From contig NC_006041.1 of NCBI RefSeq assembly GCF_000002515.2, positions 1,302,001-1,366,000 on the forward strand: a DNA stretch of 64,000 nt, read 5' to 3'. Under the pieces are notes generated by a model. That model had not been told where the DNA came from and ran no database searches. It saw nothing but the letters and a program-made list of their open reading frames with translations. Shown in pieces: positions 40,382 to 50,959 of this stretch. Every line of letters starts with the position of its first letter. Position 1 is the first letter of the stretch. The position numbers were made by a program, and so were the translations under genes. This DNA is from Kluyveromyces lactis. Lineage: Eukaryota > Ascomycota > Saccharomycetes > Saccharomycetales > Saccharomycetaceae.

Positions 40382-41242
40382 TTTTAAAGGATCTTTGTAC
40401 TGTATTTGGTTCTAATGGATAAAAACGATAGATTTCCCTGGTTTACAACAACTGCACAACTCTATTTCGCCTTTAAAAGTACTTTGCAGTTCTACAAACT
40501 TAATAAACTGATATAAATATATATTTATATGTAATAGGTTCGTATCCCTTTGAAACTCAAAGCAATGCCTTTTATTTATAGTCAGTCTCTAAAACATTAT
40601 CACAAGTTTTCCTTAATTTGAATTCAATGCAGAAAAAGAGGCAGAGATAGAAACCAAAACGAAACTGAAGGATACAGTGGGCTAACGTAGTTGGTGTTTC
40701 AACTGCGATTAACATTGCCATGTTAATCCGGAAGGAATATGTAGATCAGATATGTTTCTAGATCCACGGATTATTTCGTGCCTTGCCAGTAGTCTTGTCA
40801 CCATTCCTTGCTATTACCCAAAAAGTAAGCAATAAACAGACTTGCTCCCTATGTACTTTCATTCGTAATCTGCTCGTAGTTCTTTTTGCTATACACTTTT
40901 GCTGTCTTTAGGGCTCTTAGTTGTGCCTTTTCAGCCCATTTTTCTTACTGGTAACGGGGCCTTCAGGGGTTCAGACCGTTAGACCGTTACTTCCGTTTGA
41001 CTTTGACACCACATGATGTGCATGTCCAGACCTTATGGCCATATATTTCCACCTGCTTAAAATAAGAACAGGTGGAAAACCGCGCACAAATTGTATGCAT
41101 GCCAGGCACCGTCCGTATCTGGAACATGCGTTGAGTAGATTGATGCAAGGCCACAGCTTAGGGTGATGTTTAGATAGAGAGTAAATACTTTTGATAACCA
41201 CTGCTTACTATATATCGGTGGATGTGAAAAAAAAAATCTCTT
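40382..41242. other. PLN1 promoter region
   Basis: The 861 bases between PLN1 and the 3' end of NAP1 contain no ATG gene that I can support; the minus-strand frame at 40971-41201 has no likeness. A perfect 10-bp-arm inverted repeat is listed separately. Confidence 0.5.
41046..41078. repeat. Perfect inverted repeat, 10-bp arms with E-box
   Basis: The arms TTTCCACCTG (41046-41055) and CAGGTGGAAA (41069-41078) are exact reverse complements around a 13-base A-rich loop. Each arm contains CACCTG/CAGGTG. It lies about 165 bases beyond the NAP1 stop and could be a 3' end hairpin or a paired binding site. Confidence 0.7.
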
Positions 41243-42496
41243 TCAGGATTGCTCGCATTCTGGAGGTTGGACTTTCTTCAGAGCATCTTTATTAGCGAAG
41301 TCGTCCTCTTCTTCCTCTTCTTCACCGTCCTGATCGTCAAATTCATCGTCGTCTTCTTCTTGTTCATCGCCGTATTCTAATTCTAGTGCTGCACCGGTGA
41401 ACCAATCCACTGCCCTTGGAATCAACTTGTCCTTGATCTCTTCACCGATAGCATAATCTACAGCCAATCTACTCTCAAGTTCAGCGATTTCTTCTTCGTC
41501 AAGATCGTCTTCTTCTTCGGGATCCAGAGACTTTGGTGGGTCAAAGAAGTTGAAGAACGATTCCACTGGTGTCAGCTTTTCAATGGTACGAATTTGTTTA
41601 GTAGTCTTGTTCTTTTGTTTTCGTCTTTTCACTTCGACTGTAACGTTATGGTCATTATCGACCCAGTTAATGGTTTCACCCTCTGCATGGTCATAGATGA
41701 AGTCGCCAGAGTAACCCAATTCGGACTGGTAGTAGTATGTCTTTGTTAAAGTTTCGTTAGTGAAGAATTCGTTCTCTTTATCGAAGGTGAAAATCAATTG
41801 GAAGCCTGGTTTACCCTCAGTTAGATACTCTAGAGTGATGTTCGTCAAGTATGTCAATACATCACAGTCAGCTTCTGTCACGTTTTGAGAAACCATTGGT
41901 AAGTTCTCCATGGCTGTCAACCAGAAACAAGGGACACCAACGATCTCTTCCTCACCTTCCTCCGGTTCCTGGTCATGCTCTTCTTCTTCATGCTCATCTT
42001 CACCATCCAAAGATCCCCCGCGTTTGATTTCTTCTTCAGTGGCTTCCTTATCACCTGTGATCAACTCGTAACGGTGTTCGTGTAATGGTTTGTATTTCTG
42101 CAGATATTTTTGTTCAAGTTCCAACATTTCAAGCTGGAAATTCTTCTCCAATTCGAACAAATCGGACTGAATAGCCTTTAAGGCTAAGATCCTATTGTTC
42201 ACAGCTTTTGGGAGTCTTTCGAAAGCTTCTTCATCGCCTTCTTCCTCTTCCTCTTCTTCTTCTTCTTCACCCTCATCTTCTTCGTCTATGTTCAAGAACT
42301 CCAACTTTTCATTGATCCGGGATAAAGATGGACTCTCGTTGTATTCGCTATCGTCATCCTGATCTTGATCCTGGTCAGACTGCTGCTGTTGCTTCTTCCT
42401 TAAATATGAATCCTTAAGCACGCTAGCTGGTGTGTTATGAGGCGTTGGTGCATTATCGATCTTACTCGACCTCGATGTCTTGATAGGGTTGGACAT
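41243..42496 (-). CDS. NAP1: Nucleosome assembly protein Nap1
   Basis: The 417-residue protein is the same length as S. cerevisiae Nap1. The NAP fold spans about 85-370, with a dimerisation helix (LPKAVNNRILALKAIQSDLFELE) and the accessory domain (VPCFWLTAMENLPMVSQNV). Acidic stretches at about 74-88 and at the C-terminus bind H2A-H2B. It also works with Gin4 and cyclin Clb2 in bud growth. Position matches YKR048C. Confidence 0.97.
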   Translation of the reverse strand: MSNPIKTSRSSKIDNAPTPHNTPASVLKDSYLRKKQQQQSDQDQDQDDDSEYNESPSLSRINEKLEFLNIDEEDEGEEEEEEEEEEGDEEAFERLPKAVNNRILALKAIQSDLFELEKNFQLEMLELEQKYLQKYKPLHEHRYELITGDKEATEEEIKRGGSLDGEDEHEEEEHDQEPEEGEEEIVGVPCFWLTAMENLPMVSQNVTEADCDVLTYLTNITLEYLTEGKPGFQLIFTFDKENEFFTNETLTKTYYYQSELGYSGDFIYDHAEGETINWVDNDHNVTVEVKRRKQKNKTTKQIRTIEKLTPVESFFNFFDPPKSLDPEEEDDLDEEEIAELESRLAVDYAIGEEIKDKLIPRAVDWFTGAALELEYGDEQEEDDDEFDDQDGEEEEEEDDFANKDALKKVQPPECEQS

Positions 42497-43079
42497 TTTT
42501 ATGATGTGATCCTTACTATTTTGCCAAATACACTCAAATGTATACAGCTAATGTAGTTCAAATATCCTGCTGCAACACTCCAAGTATCACAAATAGCCCA
42601 CTACCTCTACGATCAGATGTTCCAAGCTGTTACGTTTCCTACTGAAAGAAAATTTTCTGGCTAAAAAATGCTCTTCTTATATATTCCTTACATATTAAAA
42701 TAGATCACGGAAGCATGCAAATACTGCAACCGTATGCCAATTCAAAGGACTAAATCGTACCAATTCCTGGTAAAAAAACTCGGAATAAAGCACTCCTGAT
42801 ATCAACGGTACATTATATAATGAATCTTGAGCTGTAAAATACTCTGAAGTAATCCTGATCCCCTCTTCTTTCTCTCAATAGTCGCTTTCTTTGGATATCA
42901 GAATTTCAGTTTTATAAAGAATGCAATAAAATTAGAAAAAGCAGCAGGGAATTCTTTTCAAACAAGAACCAACTACCCAATTAACGGTCTGCTCTGCTCA
43001 TTATAGAATACGATTTACCATTACCTGTTCGAGTTTAAGGTCAGCAGTTTACAAAACTATAATAAGTTTCAATTTTAAC
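42497..43079. promoter_or_regulatory. Divergent promoter of NAP1 and RPE1
   Basis: The 583 bases are AT-rich with several TATA-like stretches. No long repeat and no gene was found. Confidence 0.5.
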
Positions 43080-43793
43080 ATGGTTCGTGCTATTATTGCC
43101 CCATCTATTCTAGCCAGTGATTTCACTAAATTAGGTTGTGAATGTCACAATGTGATTAACTCTGGTGCCGATTGGTTACACATCGATATTATGGATGGTC
43201 ACTTCGTTCCTAATATGTCATTGGGACAACCGGTTGTCGAATCGCTACGTAAAGTTATCGGAAAGTACAACGATCCAGACACCAAGTTACCAAGAGCATT
43301 CTTCGATTGTCATATGATGGTTAGTGAACCTGAAAGATGGGTCGAAGATTTTGCTAGGATCGGTTGCGATCAGTTCACATTCCATTACGAGGCTACAAAG
43401 GACCCGGTAGCGTTGGTTAAGCTAATTAAGAAGCATGGTATGAAGGCTGCCTGTTCTGTGAAGCCAGGTACCCCTGTGGATGTGTTGTACGAGTTGGCAC
43501 CATCCCTGGATATGGCTCTTGTAATGACTGTCGAACCGGGTTTCGGTGGCCAAAAATTCATGGCCGATATGATGAGCAAAGTGAAGGACTTGAGAACTAG
43601 ATTTCCTAATTTGAACATTCAAGTCGATGGTGGTCTTGGTAAACAGAATGTCGAACTTGCTGCCGAGGCAGGTGCCAATGTCATTGTTGCCGGTACCTCT
43701 GTGTTCCGCGCGCACGACCCAGCAGATGTCATTGGATTTATGAAAACCAAGGTCAATGATGCATTAGTGACCAAAGGTTTATACGAAAAGTAG
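43080..43793 (+). CDS. RPE1: D-ribulose-5-phosphate 3-epimerase
   Basis: The 237-residue TIM-barrel enzyme (S. cerevisiae 238) interconverts ribulose 5-phosphate and xylulose 5-phosphate in the cytosol. Metal ligands His34 and Asp36 are in [14 protein letters not shown], His78 in FFDCHMMV and Asp183 in IQVDGGLG. The phosphate loop [10 protein letters not shown] is also clear. Codon use is biased, fitting high expression. It converges on ALB1, as in S. cerevisiae (YJL121C-YJL122W). Confidence 0.97.
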   Translation: MVRAIIAPSILASDFTKLGCECHNVINSGADWLHIDIMDGHFVPNMSLGQPVVESLRKVIGKYNDPDTKLPRAFFDCHMMVSEPERWVEDFARIGCDQFTFHYEATKDPVALVKLIKKHGMKAACSVKPGTPVDVLYELAPSLDMALVMTVEPGFGGQKFMADMMSKVKDLRTRFPNLNIQVDGGLGKQNVELAAEAGANVIVAGTSVFRAHDPADVIGFMKTKVNDALVTKGLYEK

Positions 43794-43929
43794 TAAGTAC
43801 CTAAGTACATATACGCACTCTTTTTTATGTCAGAATAATATTTAATGAACGATCCGTTTAAGATCTATCCTAGTATACAAAATGTTTATATAGACAATGC
43901 AAACCCCATTTAACGATTTTTAAGACTCT

Positions 43930-44412
43930 CTACAAGAAATACTGACCACCTAGAGTTGTACCAGAACCTGTCTGAAGGGATAAACCTTGAGATTGAATAT
44001 CTTCCAACACCGTGGAAATAGCCTCTCTCATCTTTTCCAATTGTCCTTTCTTGGTTTCCTTCTCCTTCTTCACAACAGGCGCATCAATCTGCATACCACC
44101 GTTTTCCTCACTTTGAGATTGTAGATCAACTAATAGTTTTCTTTGTTCCACGTATTTCAAGTTACGTTCGATCTTCTTTGCTCTTTTCTTCGAAAGAGTC
44201 TTGGTCGTAAGAGCACCAGAGGTCGAATGCTCGCCTTTGTAAAGATCCAATGGTATACTCTTCAACTGACCAGATTTAGATGTTCCTGAAGATCTTGCTG
44301 GTGCCAATAAACCCTTCTTTTCCATAGCATCTCTCTTGGCAGCACGTTGATGAACCTTACGGTTCAAGTTAACCTTTTGCTTTGGCCTGTTAATGGAGTT
44401 CTTAGATGGCAT
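43930..44412 (-). CDS. ALB1: Pre-60S ribosome biogenesis factor Alb1
   Basis: The 160-residue basic protein (S. cerevisiae 175) begins MPSKNSINRPKQ, as in Alb1, and contains the family segments LLAPARSSGTSKSG and GALTTKTLSKKRAKKIERN. It ends near GTTLGGQYFL. With Arx1 it rides late pre-60S particles out of the nucleus. The promoter carries adjacent PAC and RRPE motifs, the hallmark of ribosome-biogenesis genes. Confidence 0.94.
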   Translation of the reverse strand: MPSKNSINRPKQKVNLNRKVHQRAAKRDAMEKKGLLAPARSSGTSKSGQLKSIPLDLYKGEHSTSGALTTKTLSKKRAKKIERNLKYVEQRKLLVDLQSQSEENGGMQIDAPVVKKEKETKKGQLEKMREAISTVLEDIQSQGLSLQTGSGTTLGGQYFL

Positions 44413-45072
44413 CTCGAATTTTAGTACTGTGATTAACCGTTAACTTGTAGTTCCAGGAATACTAGCCAGTACTAAGAGTAACAAGTAACAAGATAGCTAG
44501 CACAGGTGAATAGTAACGGGGGATCAAGTACATGGTATGGAGATGCATTAACTTTTCAACAGATTCGCGATGAGATGAGATGAAAAATTTTAGAAAAGAA
44601 ACGGCAGTACAAAATAGATACGGTATTAGTTAATGAAAAATGCTAAGATTTAAGCCAAGACATGCCGACATTGGTACTGGAGAGCACCATCTATGGAAGG
44701 GGTAAGAATAGGTGGTGATAAAGGCCACGGTGCTCATTACATTTCGGCTAACTGCTCACTTTATGTATACCAGCGTTATTTCATGGTAATGAAAGTGACA
44801 TAGTTACCCGGATATTTAAATACGACCCACCCTTAGAATGGACCAATACATGAAAAAAACACACGGTAGTTGGAACCATGACAATAGAGAAAGGATAGAA
44901 ACTATATACTTGTGTTCACAAGGATTAGGAGGCTAGTTTAAGTTCAACCGTTGGAGTTTTGTCTTGCCTTTCAGCGATAATTTTCTAGTTTGAATATATC
45001 GATTCTTGATTGAACAATTCGTATCAATATTCAAGTTTTATCGACAGTAAAGACTTAAAAAGAAAACACCAA
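44413..45072. promoter_or_regulatory. Divergent promoter of ALB1 and MTC1
   Basis: The 660 bases carry the PAC/RRPE pair near ALB1. No other feature was recognised. Confidence 0.6.
44567..44591 (+). promoter_or_regulatory. Adjacent PAC and RRPE motifs (ribosome-biogenesis promoter)
   Basis: GCGATGAGATGAG (44567-44579) is an extended PAC motif, bound by Dot6/Tod6. TGAAAAATTTT (44581-44591), bound by Stb3, follows after one base. The pair sits about 155-180 bases upstream of ALB1, the usual spacing, and marks the gene as part of the TOR-controlled RiBi regulon. Confidence 0.85.
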
Positions 45073-46281
45073 ATGACTAGTGATGCCGATGATGTGCTAG
45101 AGTTTTTAGACTCTTTACCAGCCAGTACTGCTAATAACACTAAGGGAAAGGGTAAGGTTAGTGGGAACGGCGGCCAGGATGAGGATATTATGGAATTCTT
45201 AGACGAATTGGAAAATAGTAACCTGGATATTAAGAAGAAACCGTCCAAAAAGGACAAGCCACAATCCTCTAAGAAGCAAGAGAAAGAGAAACCGGAGGAG
45301 AAGCCAGAATCGAACGAGAAACCTGTAGAAGAGACAGCCAGTAAAGAGAAACCGAGTGAACAGAAAGGAAAAGAAGAACATGTGGCAGAAGAAGGTGAAG
45401 AGGCAGTTCAGGACCCACTGGCGTCAATTTCCAATTGGTGGTCATCTAGCGGTTCTGCTACAGTATCCAGTTTCTGGAACAAGACCACAGAACAAGCCAA
45501 TCAATTGAAAGAGAAGATAGCTACTCAAGAGGGCAACTTGAAAATAAACGACATAGGGGCCAGATTAACGGCATTGCAGGGGTCTCATGTCATTTCTGGG
45601 CTTACTTCACAATTGACTAAGATTGTCATTGGTGAAACGGATGAAGTGATCAGAATTCATTTGGTTCATGATTTACACAATTTGAACGAGGAAACGATTA
45701 CGTATCAGGTGGAAGACCAATTCGAAAGATTACTATCGCAACAGGTGCAAGGTGGAATAAGAATATTTGCTGATGAATGGGATCACGGCAGGAAAGTGGA
45801 TGATAACGTTAACTTGAACCTTTTCCAAGGTAAAGCCGTTGACGGTGAAAAATTATGCTTGGCCAACCTTGACAATGCAATCAAGACGTGGGAGACTGCT
45901 AAGAAACAATCGAGAAGAACCAGTAACCCAGTGAGTAAAGTAAGCGATCTTTTTGTCAGCATTCTGGCCTGCGAGGTTACTGGGAAAGACGGATCATCCG
46001 AAGCCGATTCTAACACTGTTTTGATCGACGCATCGAGACAAAACAACTTCCATTTCATTGTCATCTTGAAAGACATAAGTAATGATATCTTGCTAATAGT
46101 GAGATCCCAAGGTTACCCCTCCAAATGGGCCAAATGGTTACAATCCGATGCACTAAGCGATGAGGAATCCACAGAAAAAATCGACCCAAGTGATTGGGTG
46201 AAACCATGGATATCCGAAGGTCTTGATCTAACTTTCGGTATTCTTGCCCAACAATACGTCATAAGCAGAATGAATTTGTGA
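45073..46281 (+). CDS. MTC1: COPI-associated protein Mtc1
   Basis: From ATG 45073 the protein has 402 residues (S. cerevisiae 478). It opens with the family segment DADDVLEFLDSLP, echoed as EDIMEFLDELE. A long Lys/Glu low-complexity region follows to about residue 115, then the conserved domain with WWSSSGSATVSSFWNKT. Mtc1 associates with COPI vesicles, and its loss is harmful together with a cdc13-1 telomere defect. The frame extends 21 codons upstream only from a TTG. Position matches YJL123C between ALB1 and LSM1. Confidence 0.9.
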   Translation: MTSDADDVLEFLDSLPASTANNTKGKGKVSGNGGQDEDIMEFLDELENSNLDIKKKPSKKDKPQSSKKQEKEKPEEKPESNEKPVEETASKEKPSEQKGKEEHVAEEGEEAVQDPLASISNWWSSSGSATVSSFWNKTTEQANQLKEKIATQEGNLKINDIGARLTALQGSHVISGLTSQLTKIVIGETDEVIRIHLVHDLHNLNEETITYQVEDQFERLLSQQVQGGIRIFADEWDHGRKVDDNVNLNLFQGKAVDGEKLCLANLDNAIKTWETAKKQSRRTSNPVSKVSDLFVSILACEVTGKDGSSEADSNTVLIDASRQNNFHFIVILKDISNDILLIVRSQGYPSKWAKWLQSDALSDEESTEKIDPSDWVKPWISEGLDLTFGILAQQYVISRMNL

Positions 46282-46349
46282 AGTGTCTTTTACATACATA
46301 TTTTAAAACCCTAATTACTGTTATTAATCATCATTATTATACTCCCATA

Positions 46350-46739
46350 TCAGTTTTTTGGTAACCATTTCTCTTTCAACGATTGAACCGTCGTGCCTAA
46401 TACAGCTTTTTCCCAGTCAACCCATAAGCTCGTCTGTTTATTCCAAGACCCATTCTCGACACATTTCTGCAATGGTGACCCAAATAGTGGATCCTCAGCA
46501 GCTTTTTTCAAAAGAGATTCCGTCTTAGGAATCTGTTCCATTAAGTCGGGCTTATCAATTTTTGCCAAATATTCCAATTGATCTCTAGTAGGGAATTTCT
46601 GGCATATTTCAATGTTGATTTTGTTCTTGTGGTTCGATTTTAATGCCGTTAGAAGATTTTGAGCATGAGATGATTCTAATTTGTGTGTGAATAATGTCAC
46701 TACGCGAGGTTGAAATTGGATGGTTTTAAACATAGACAT
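46350..46739 (-). CDS. FMP46: Mitochondrial putative redox protein Fmp46
   Basis: The 129-residue protein (S. cerevisiae 133) belongs to the DUF1687/Fmp46 family, with a thioredoxin-like fold. It contains RVVTLFTHKLESSHAQNLL at the N-terminus and FGSPLQKCVENGSWNKQTSLWVDWEKAVLG near the C-terminus. The function is not established. Position matches YKR049C. It is convergent with MTC1 (68 bases between stops) and divergent from LSM1. Confidence 0.88.
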   Translation of the reverse strand: MSMFKTIQFQPRVVTLFTHKLESSHAQNLLTALKSNHKNKINIEICQKFPTRDQLEYLAKIDKPDLMEQIPKTESLLKKAAEDPLFGSPLQKCVENGSWNKQTSLWVDWEKAVLGTTVQSLKEKWLPKN

Positions 46740-47356
46740 GATGAATTGAAGATACTGATTGTCAATGTCCCCCTCTATAAAAAATTCGAACTTTTACTCA
46801 GTTAAATACTTCAGTCTAATTAAGTCAGGTCACCCCAGTAATTGTTGCTGCCTTTATATACGCAATACTAAATTAAGACATCTTTGAAATATGTACATTT
46901 TGGAAATCATACTATTATCCCTCAAATACGCATGGCAGGGAAACAAAATCCCGGAAAATCCAGCAATCAATACTATGATACGGAGTCATGACGTCCCTAC
47001 TTAGTATCCGGATTGGCAGCACCTTTCACCTACTTGGAAACAGAATCATCAAGCTAACCATTTGTGCCTTGTCTGTGCAATGACTATGCGGTCCTGTAGC
47101 AAAGGTAGTCATCCTATAGTTACCCTGCCTCAACGTTACCATACATTTTTTTTCTTCAATTCGTTTCAGCTAGCTCAACATCAAATGGAATTGCAATGAA
47201 CTGCCAAAAAGATGAATCGTTGGACGCTTTAACGGCCTATTTATCCTTCAAGTGATACCCAGAACTATCACAATCAGTGTTGAATTTTACAATTCATTAT
47301 AATCTTTTTTTTTTTTTTCACTTGCTCATTGAAAGAATCAGAGTCTCAAATTACAA
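46740..47356. promoter_or_regulatory. Divergent promoter of FMP46 and LSM1
   Basis: The 617 bases contain a T14 tract at 47305-47318, 40 bases before LSM1, a likely nucleosome-excluding poly(dA:dT) element. Nothing else was recognised. Confidence 0.5.
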
Positions 47357-47896
47357 ATGTCCTCTTCGTCTCCGAATAGCGACAGAGCAAGTTCAGTAGG
47401 AGTTACTGAACCAGTGGCTTCCGATGTGGAAGAAAATCGTCCTAAGTCCAAGCTATCAGAAGGTGAAGCAGATTTATATTTGGACCAATACAATTTCACA
47501 ACTACAGCTGCCATTGTTGGCTCAGTAGACCGCAAGATATTCGTACTATTGCGCGATGGCCGTATGTTCTTCGGTGTACTAAGGACGTTTGATCAATATG
47601 CCAACTTAATACTACAGCATACGGTGGAAAGAATATATATCGAGGGTGAGAATAAATATGGTGAATGTGACAGAGGAGTTTTCATGATAAGAGGTGAAAA
47701 CGTTGTTATGTTGGGCGAAGTAGACATCGATAAGGAGGATGCACCATTGGAATCGATGGAACGTGTTCCATTTGAGGAAGCTGAAAGCTATAAGGAGAAA
47801 ATGGACGAGGTGAAATACAAGGAGAACACTGCTAAGGGTAAGAGACTAGCGCAGCTTGGTTTAACTACCGATTTCAATAAAGGTGATTTGTATTAA
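47357..47896 (+). CDS. LSM1: Lsm1, cytoplasmic mRNA-decay Sm-like subunit
   Basis: The 179-residue protein (S. cerevisiae 172) has Sm1 and Sm2 motifs at about 50-125 (VLLRDGRMFFGVLRTFDQYANLIL and GVFMIRGENVVMLGEV). A Lsm1-type C-terminal extension follows. In the Lsm1-7/Pat1 ring it binds the 3' end of deadenylated mRNAs and promotes decapping. Position matches YJL124C. Confidence 0.96.
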   Translation: MSSSSPNSDRASSVGVTEPVASDVEENRPKSKLSEGEADLYLDQYNFTTTAAIVGSVDRKIFVLLRDGRMFFGVLRTFDQYANLILQHTVERIYIEGENKYGECDRGVFMIRGENVVMLGEVDIDKEDAPLESMERVPFEEAESYKEKMDEVKYKENTAKGKRLAQLGLTTDFNKGDLY

Positions 47897-48235
47897 GTAT
47901 AAGATTATAATTAGTTTAAAAGACAAGCAAAAAAAAATCGTAAAACATACAATTCGAAACTAAACTAAACTAAACTAAATCATTACACAAACTGGAGATC
48001 GTGTGGTTTTGAAGGGTATTTATCTTTTGATACTCAATTATATATCACATAGAGATATATATATTCACTTATATATGGTTCGGTACTGTACTATTCATAA
48101 TAAGTAAAATGCATAGATAGCGCGGCATGGCATTCCAAAAAAAAAAAAAAAAAAATTAATGGGACAATAATCCCCATTTGACATAAAATAGAACCATTAT
48201 AACGGTCAAAATTAATTCTTAACTAACGGATCAAC
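47897..48235. other. Convergent intergenic region with short repeats
   Basis: The 339 bases contain about 4.5 copies of the 5-mer AACTA (47957-47980) and an A19 run (48137-48155). They hold the terminators of LSM1 and the acyl-CoA dehydrogenase gene. Confidence 0.6.
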
Positions 48236-49633
48236 TCATTTGCCAGCGAGCGTCGTTAATTCTTGATCGTATGTCTTTTGAAATTTGTTATAATTACTGA
48301 TTTCCAACCTCCCCAGTTGTGATATTAATGATTCGTCCGGCGTATCATTAATTCTTAGCGATCGACTCACTTGCCACATATGTGACAAGGGTGTTTGTGT
48401 TGAACAGAGTCCGTAACATCCATGCAACTGGATAGACCAATCCACCAGTGACGAGATTTCCTTTGGTGTCACGGCTTTCACCATCCCAATTTCTTCTCTT
48501 GCCGCTTTTACACCTTCGTAATCACATTTGATTGCCGCGTTGAAACAAAGCAGCTTACAGGTTTCAATCTTAATCCTCCAATGAGCAAGATCAAATTTGA
48601 AATACTCACTCTTCTGTAATTTGGAACCAAACACTTTCCTTTCAGCAGCTCTCTTATTGGAAAGTCTCAAGGATTCTTGTCCCATACCACAAAGTTTTAA
48701 GCATTGAAATAATTTTGTAACAGAGGATTTCATTTGTAAAATTTGATAACCTTCACCTCTTTCACCAATAATATTTAACGGTACTTTACAATCTTTAAAT
48801 TGTACTTCATAAAATTTACCAATCGCTTCATTTGTTTCTATAGGTTCAATTCTTGTTGAATTTGGTGGTAAATCATTCCTGTTAACAAGGCATAATGTAT
48901 GTTTTCTATAAATGTTGCCCTCATCAAATTCAGTGACACATAAAACTAACCAAATATCTGAGTCTCCTGCATCTTTGATAAACCATTTAGTACCGTTAAG
49001 TGTCATAGTAGCCTCCTCTTCGTTTAGATCATCCCCTTCAATTTTACAGGTGGTTTGAACGTTCAACGCATCAGAACCAGACACATCTCTTTCACTTACC
49101 ATCAAACACGATTTCATATTATTAGAAACTAACTCATCTATCACTTGTACCCACAAATCATGGTTCGAACAACCATTTCTCAACAAAACTTGTATAGTTC
49201 CTAAATCGATCAAATCATCCAAATGGAACAAATAACTGGCAATGACAGATCTTCCAGCAAGGAAAGCGATCATAGCAAATTCAACCATACTCACCACTTC
49301 CCAATTATCGTTGAAACTATGGTCGTACCCACGTTGATCCATTGGAACAAACATTTTATGCAACTGGTATGCCTCCAATTTCTTCCTTAAATTAATAATG
49401 ACTGGGCACGTCTCTAAATCGCTTTCATGCTCAAATAGGGTACTCTCTTGCAAATACACCGTATCTAATGGCAAACATTCAAACTCAACAAATTTCCGCA
49501 ACTTCTTGAACCGATCCATCTGCCTCTCATCAAATTTATCCCTAACACTGGCAGGTATATAGTTTGTGATGGGATCAACATCTTCTAAAGCAGGTTTCTT
49601 ATATGTCCGCGGTCTATCACTGACATTAGGCAT
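48236..49633 (-). CDS. Acyl-CoA dehydrogenase family protein (ACAD10/11-like)
   Basis: From ATG 49633 the protein has 465 residues. The chain shows the acyl-CoA dehydrogenase order: a helical N-domain; a beta-domain with LMVSERDVSGSDALN and LNGTKWFIKDAGDSD, where FAD and substrate bind; and a helical C-domain with GERGEGYQIL, AAERKVFGSKL, IQLHGCYGLCSTQTPLSHM and SRSLRINDTPDES. The last segment matches the RTLRIADGPDEVH end of ACAD10/11-type enzymes. These oxidise 2,3 bonds of acyl-CoA or 4-hydroxyacyl-CoA substrates. I see no clear mitochondrial leader and no SKL-type end. I know no S. cerevisiae orthologue. The substrate is unknown. Confidence 0.85.
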   Translation of the reverse strand: MPNVSDRPRTYKKPALEDVDPITNYIPASVRDKFDERQMDRFKKLRKFVEFECLPLDTVYLQESTLFEHESDLETCPVIINLRKKLEAYQLHKMFVPMDQRGYDHSFNDNWEVVSMVEFAMIAFLAGRSVIASYLFHLDDLIDLGTIQVLLRNGCSNHDLWVQVIDELVSNNMKSCLMVSERDVSGSDALNVQTTCKIEGDDLNEEEATMTLNGTKWFIKDAGDSDIWLVLCVTEFDEGNIYRKHTLCLVNRNDLPPNSTRIEPIETNEAIGKFYEVQFKDCKVPLNIIGERGEGYQILQMKSSVTKLFQCLKLCGMGQESLRLSNKRAAERKVFGSKLQKSEYFKFDLAHWRIKIETCKLLCFNAAIKCDYEGVKAAREEIGMVKAVTPKEISSLVDWSIQLHGCYGLCSTQTPLSHMWQVSRSLRINDTPDESLISQLGRLEISNYNKFQKTYDQELTTLAGK

Positions 49634-50959
49634 CTCTCCTGTTTTTAAACTCAAACCGAAATAAACGTCCCACTAATCTAAACTATCTAAATATATCAAT
49701 AGATAGGTAACTTGTGTTGCTCTTAACCGCCCAGTATCTAATATAAAATATGTTAAACTGTCTTGACAATACAGTGGATGTCACTAATTATTATAAAGGG
49801 AAACTGAGAAAGAGTTTACGATTTTCGTCTGCTATTTATTTGTCAACGACAGAAAATAAGATGATGAGGAAATCACATAATAAGAGGAAGAAAAGACACA
49901 AGAACCACAGACTTCACTGTCGGCTGACACTGACACAAAAACATACTATCTAAATTTGAAGGCTAGAACTCCCTAATTCTATGTATGCTTGTATGTGCTT
50001 TGAAATTGAAATTAATAGCAATTAGTTTTTAGTATGGTATCTGAAGCGATCAATATCTACCTATCTATCCCCCATTTCAAAGATTCGGTGTCACTATCTC
50101 AGTCACAACGGTAGAACTCACATTCACTAAGGTCTGTAAAACGGGCCTAGTTCATTTGATGGAATAGAGCGTTAATAGTGAGCCATTACACACTATCAGC
50201 AAGATGTCACGGCACAAAGGGTAAGTAACGTTGTGCGTTGGTTGTTGAGAGAGGGAAGGGGTGTATATGTGACAAATCATTCGTTTGTAGCATTACTTAA
50301 GGTTGTTCAGTAGACTCGTTATATTGGTGTATAGAAATCGGAACCAAATGTCACTAACAAATCAGAAAAGTAACTAATTGCTGCTGACTTCCGATAGAAA
50401 AAGACGTTTTAAAGTTTCTTTCTTTCACGATAACTGTTGCTCCCCTAATCAGGTTAGCCTGTTAATCCATTCTATTCCGAAGTTTGCACACTTGAAAGAC
50501 GTCTCTATCTACGGTATGTAAGGTATGTTTACATAATCCAGTAACGCAGAGGAAACGGATCACTCCTTGGCTGTGGTGCAGTAGCAATAACGATCTATGC
50601 AGATTTCTGGGTCATCCAGAACTTTGGCTCCCCTTTCGTAGTTGTCTATAGTATCTGTTTGCGATGAATGTTTCACGGTATTTCTCTGATATCTGTTTGT
50701 CTACAATGAAAATTCCTATTTGCTGGCATTTGTTTGCTTTTGTCGCGCGACAGGCTGCCATTTACAATAAACAGATATACATACATGACAGCTACCAGGT
50801 ACCGTGAACGGTGTTTTCAGGGCTTTAGAATGAGATCATAGTATTTATGACGGTTAGTGTTATTGATTGTATGTCGTGCATATTCTATGAGGGCATTTCT
50901 GGTGATGATTTTCTTTGCTTCTAAGGGACCGGACATATTATGGTTTTTTTTTTTTGGAA
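49634..50959. other. Long divergent intergenic region, possible unannotated spliced gene
   Basis: The 1,326 bases separate the acyl-CoA dehydrogenase gene from the unknown locus. An ATG frame at 49750-49953 (67 codons, Lys/His/Arg-rich) has no likeness and is probably chance. At 50204-50513 a set of splice-like signals is noted as a separate low-confidence entry. Confidence 0.4.
50204..50513 (+). CDS. Speculative spliced ORF (two short exons)
   Basis: ATG 50204 starts a 17-base exon (MSRHK then GG) followed by GTAAGT at 50221. A branch-site-like CACTAAC lies at 50352-50358 and a TAG acceptor ends at 50397. Joining at these sites keeps the frame open for about 39 more codons (KRRFKVSFFHDN then VSLLIHSIPKFAHLKDVSIY). 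It then reaches a canonical donor GTATGT at 50514, with an in-frame stop just after if it is not spliced. No further exon could be placed with confidence. The donor and branch site each fit yeast rules closely, but all could be chance. Confidence 0.2.

Noticed and set aside
49750-49953. 67-codon basic ORF upstream of the acyl-CoA dehydrogenase gene
   Set aside because: It is short, low in complexity (Lys/His/Arg) and without likeness; it is probably part of the divergent promoter.
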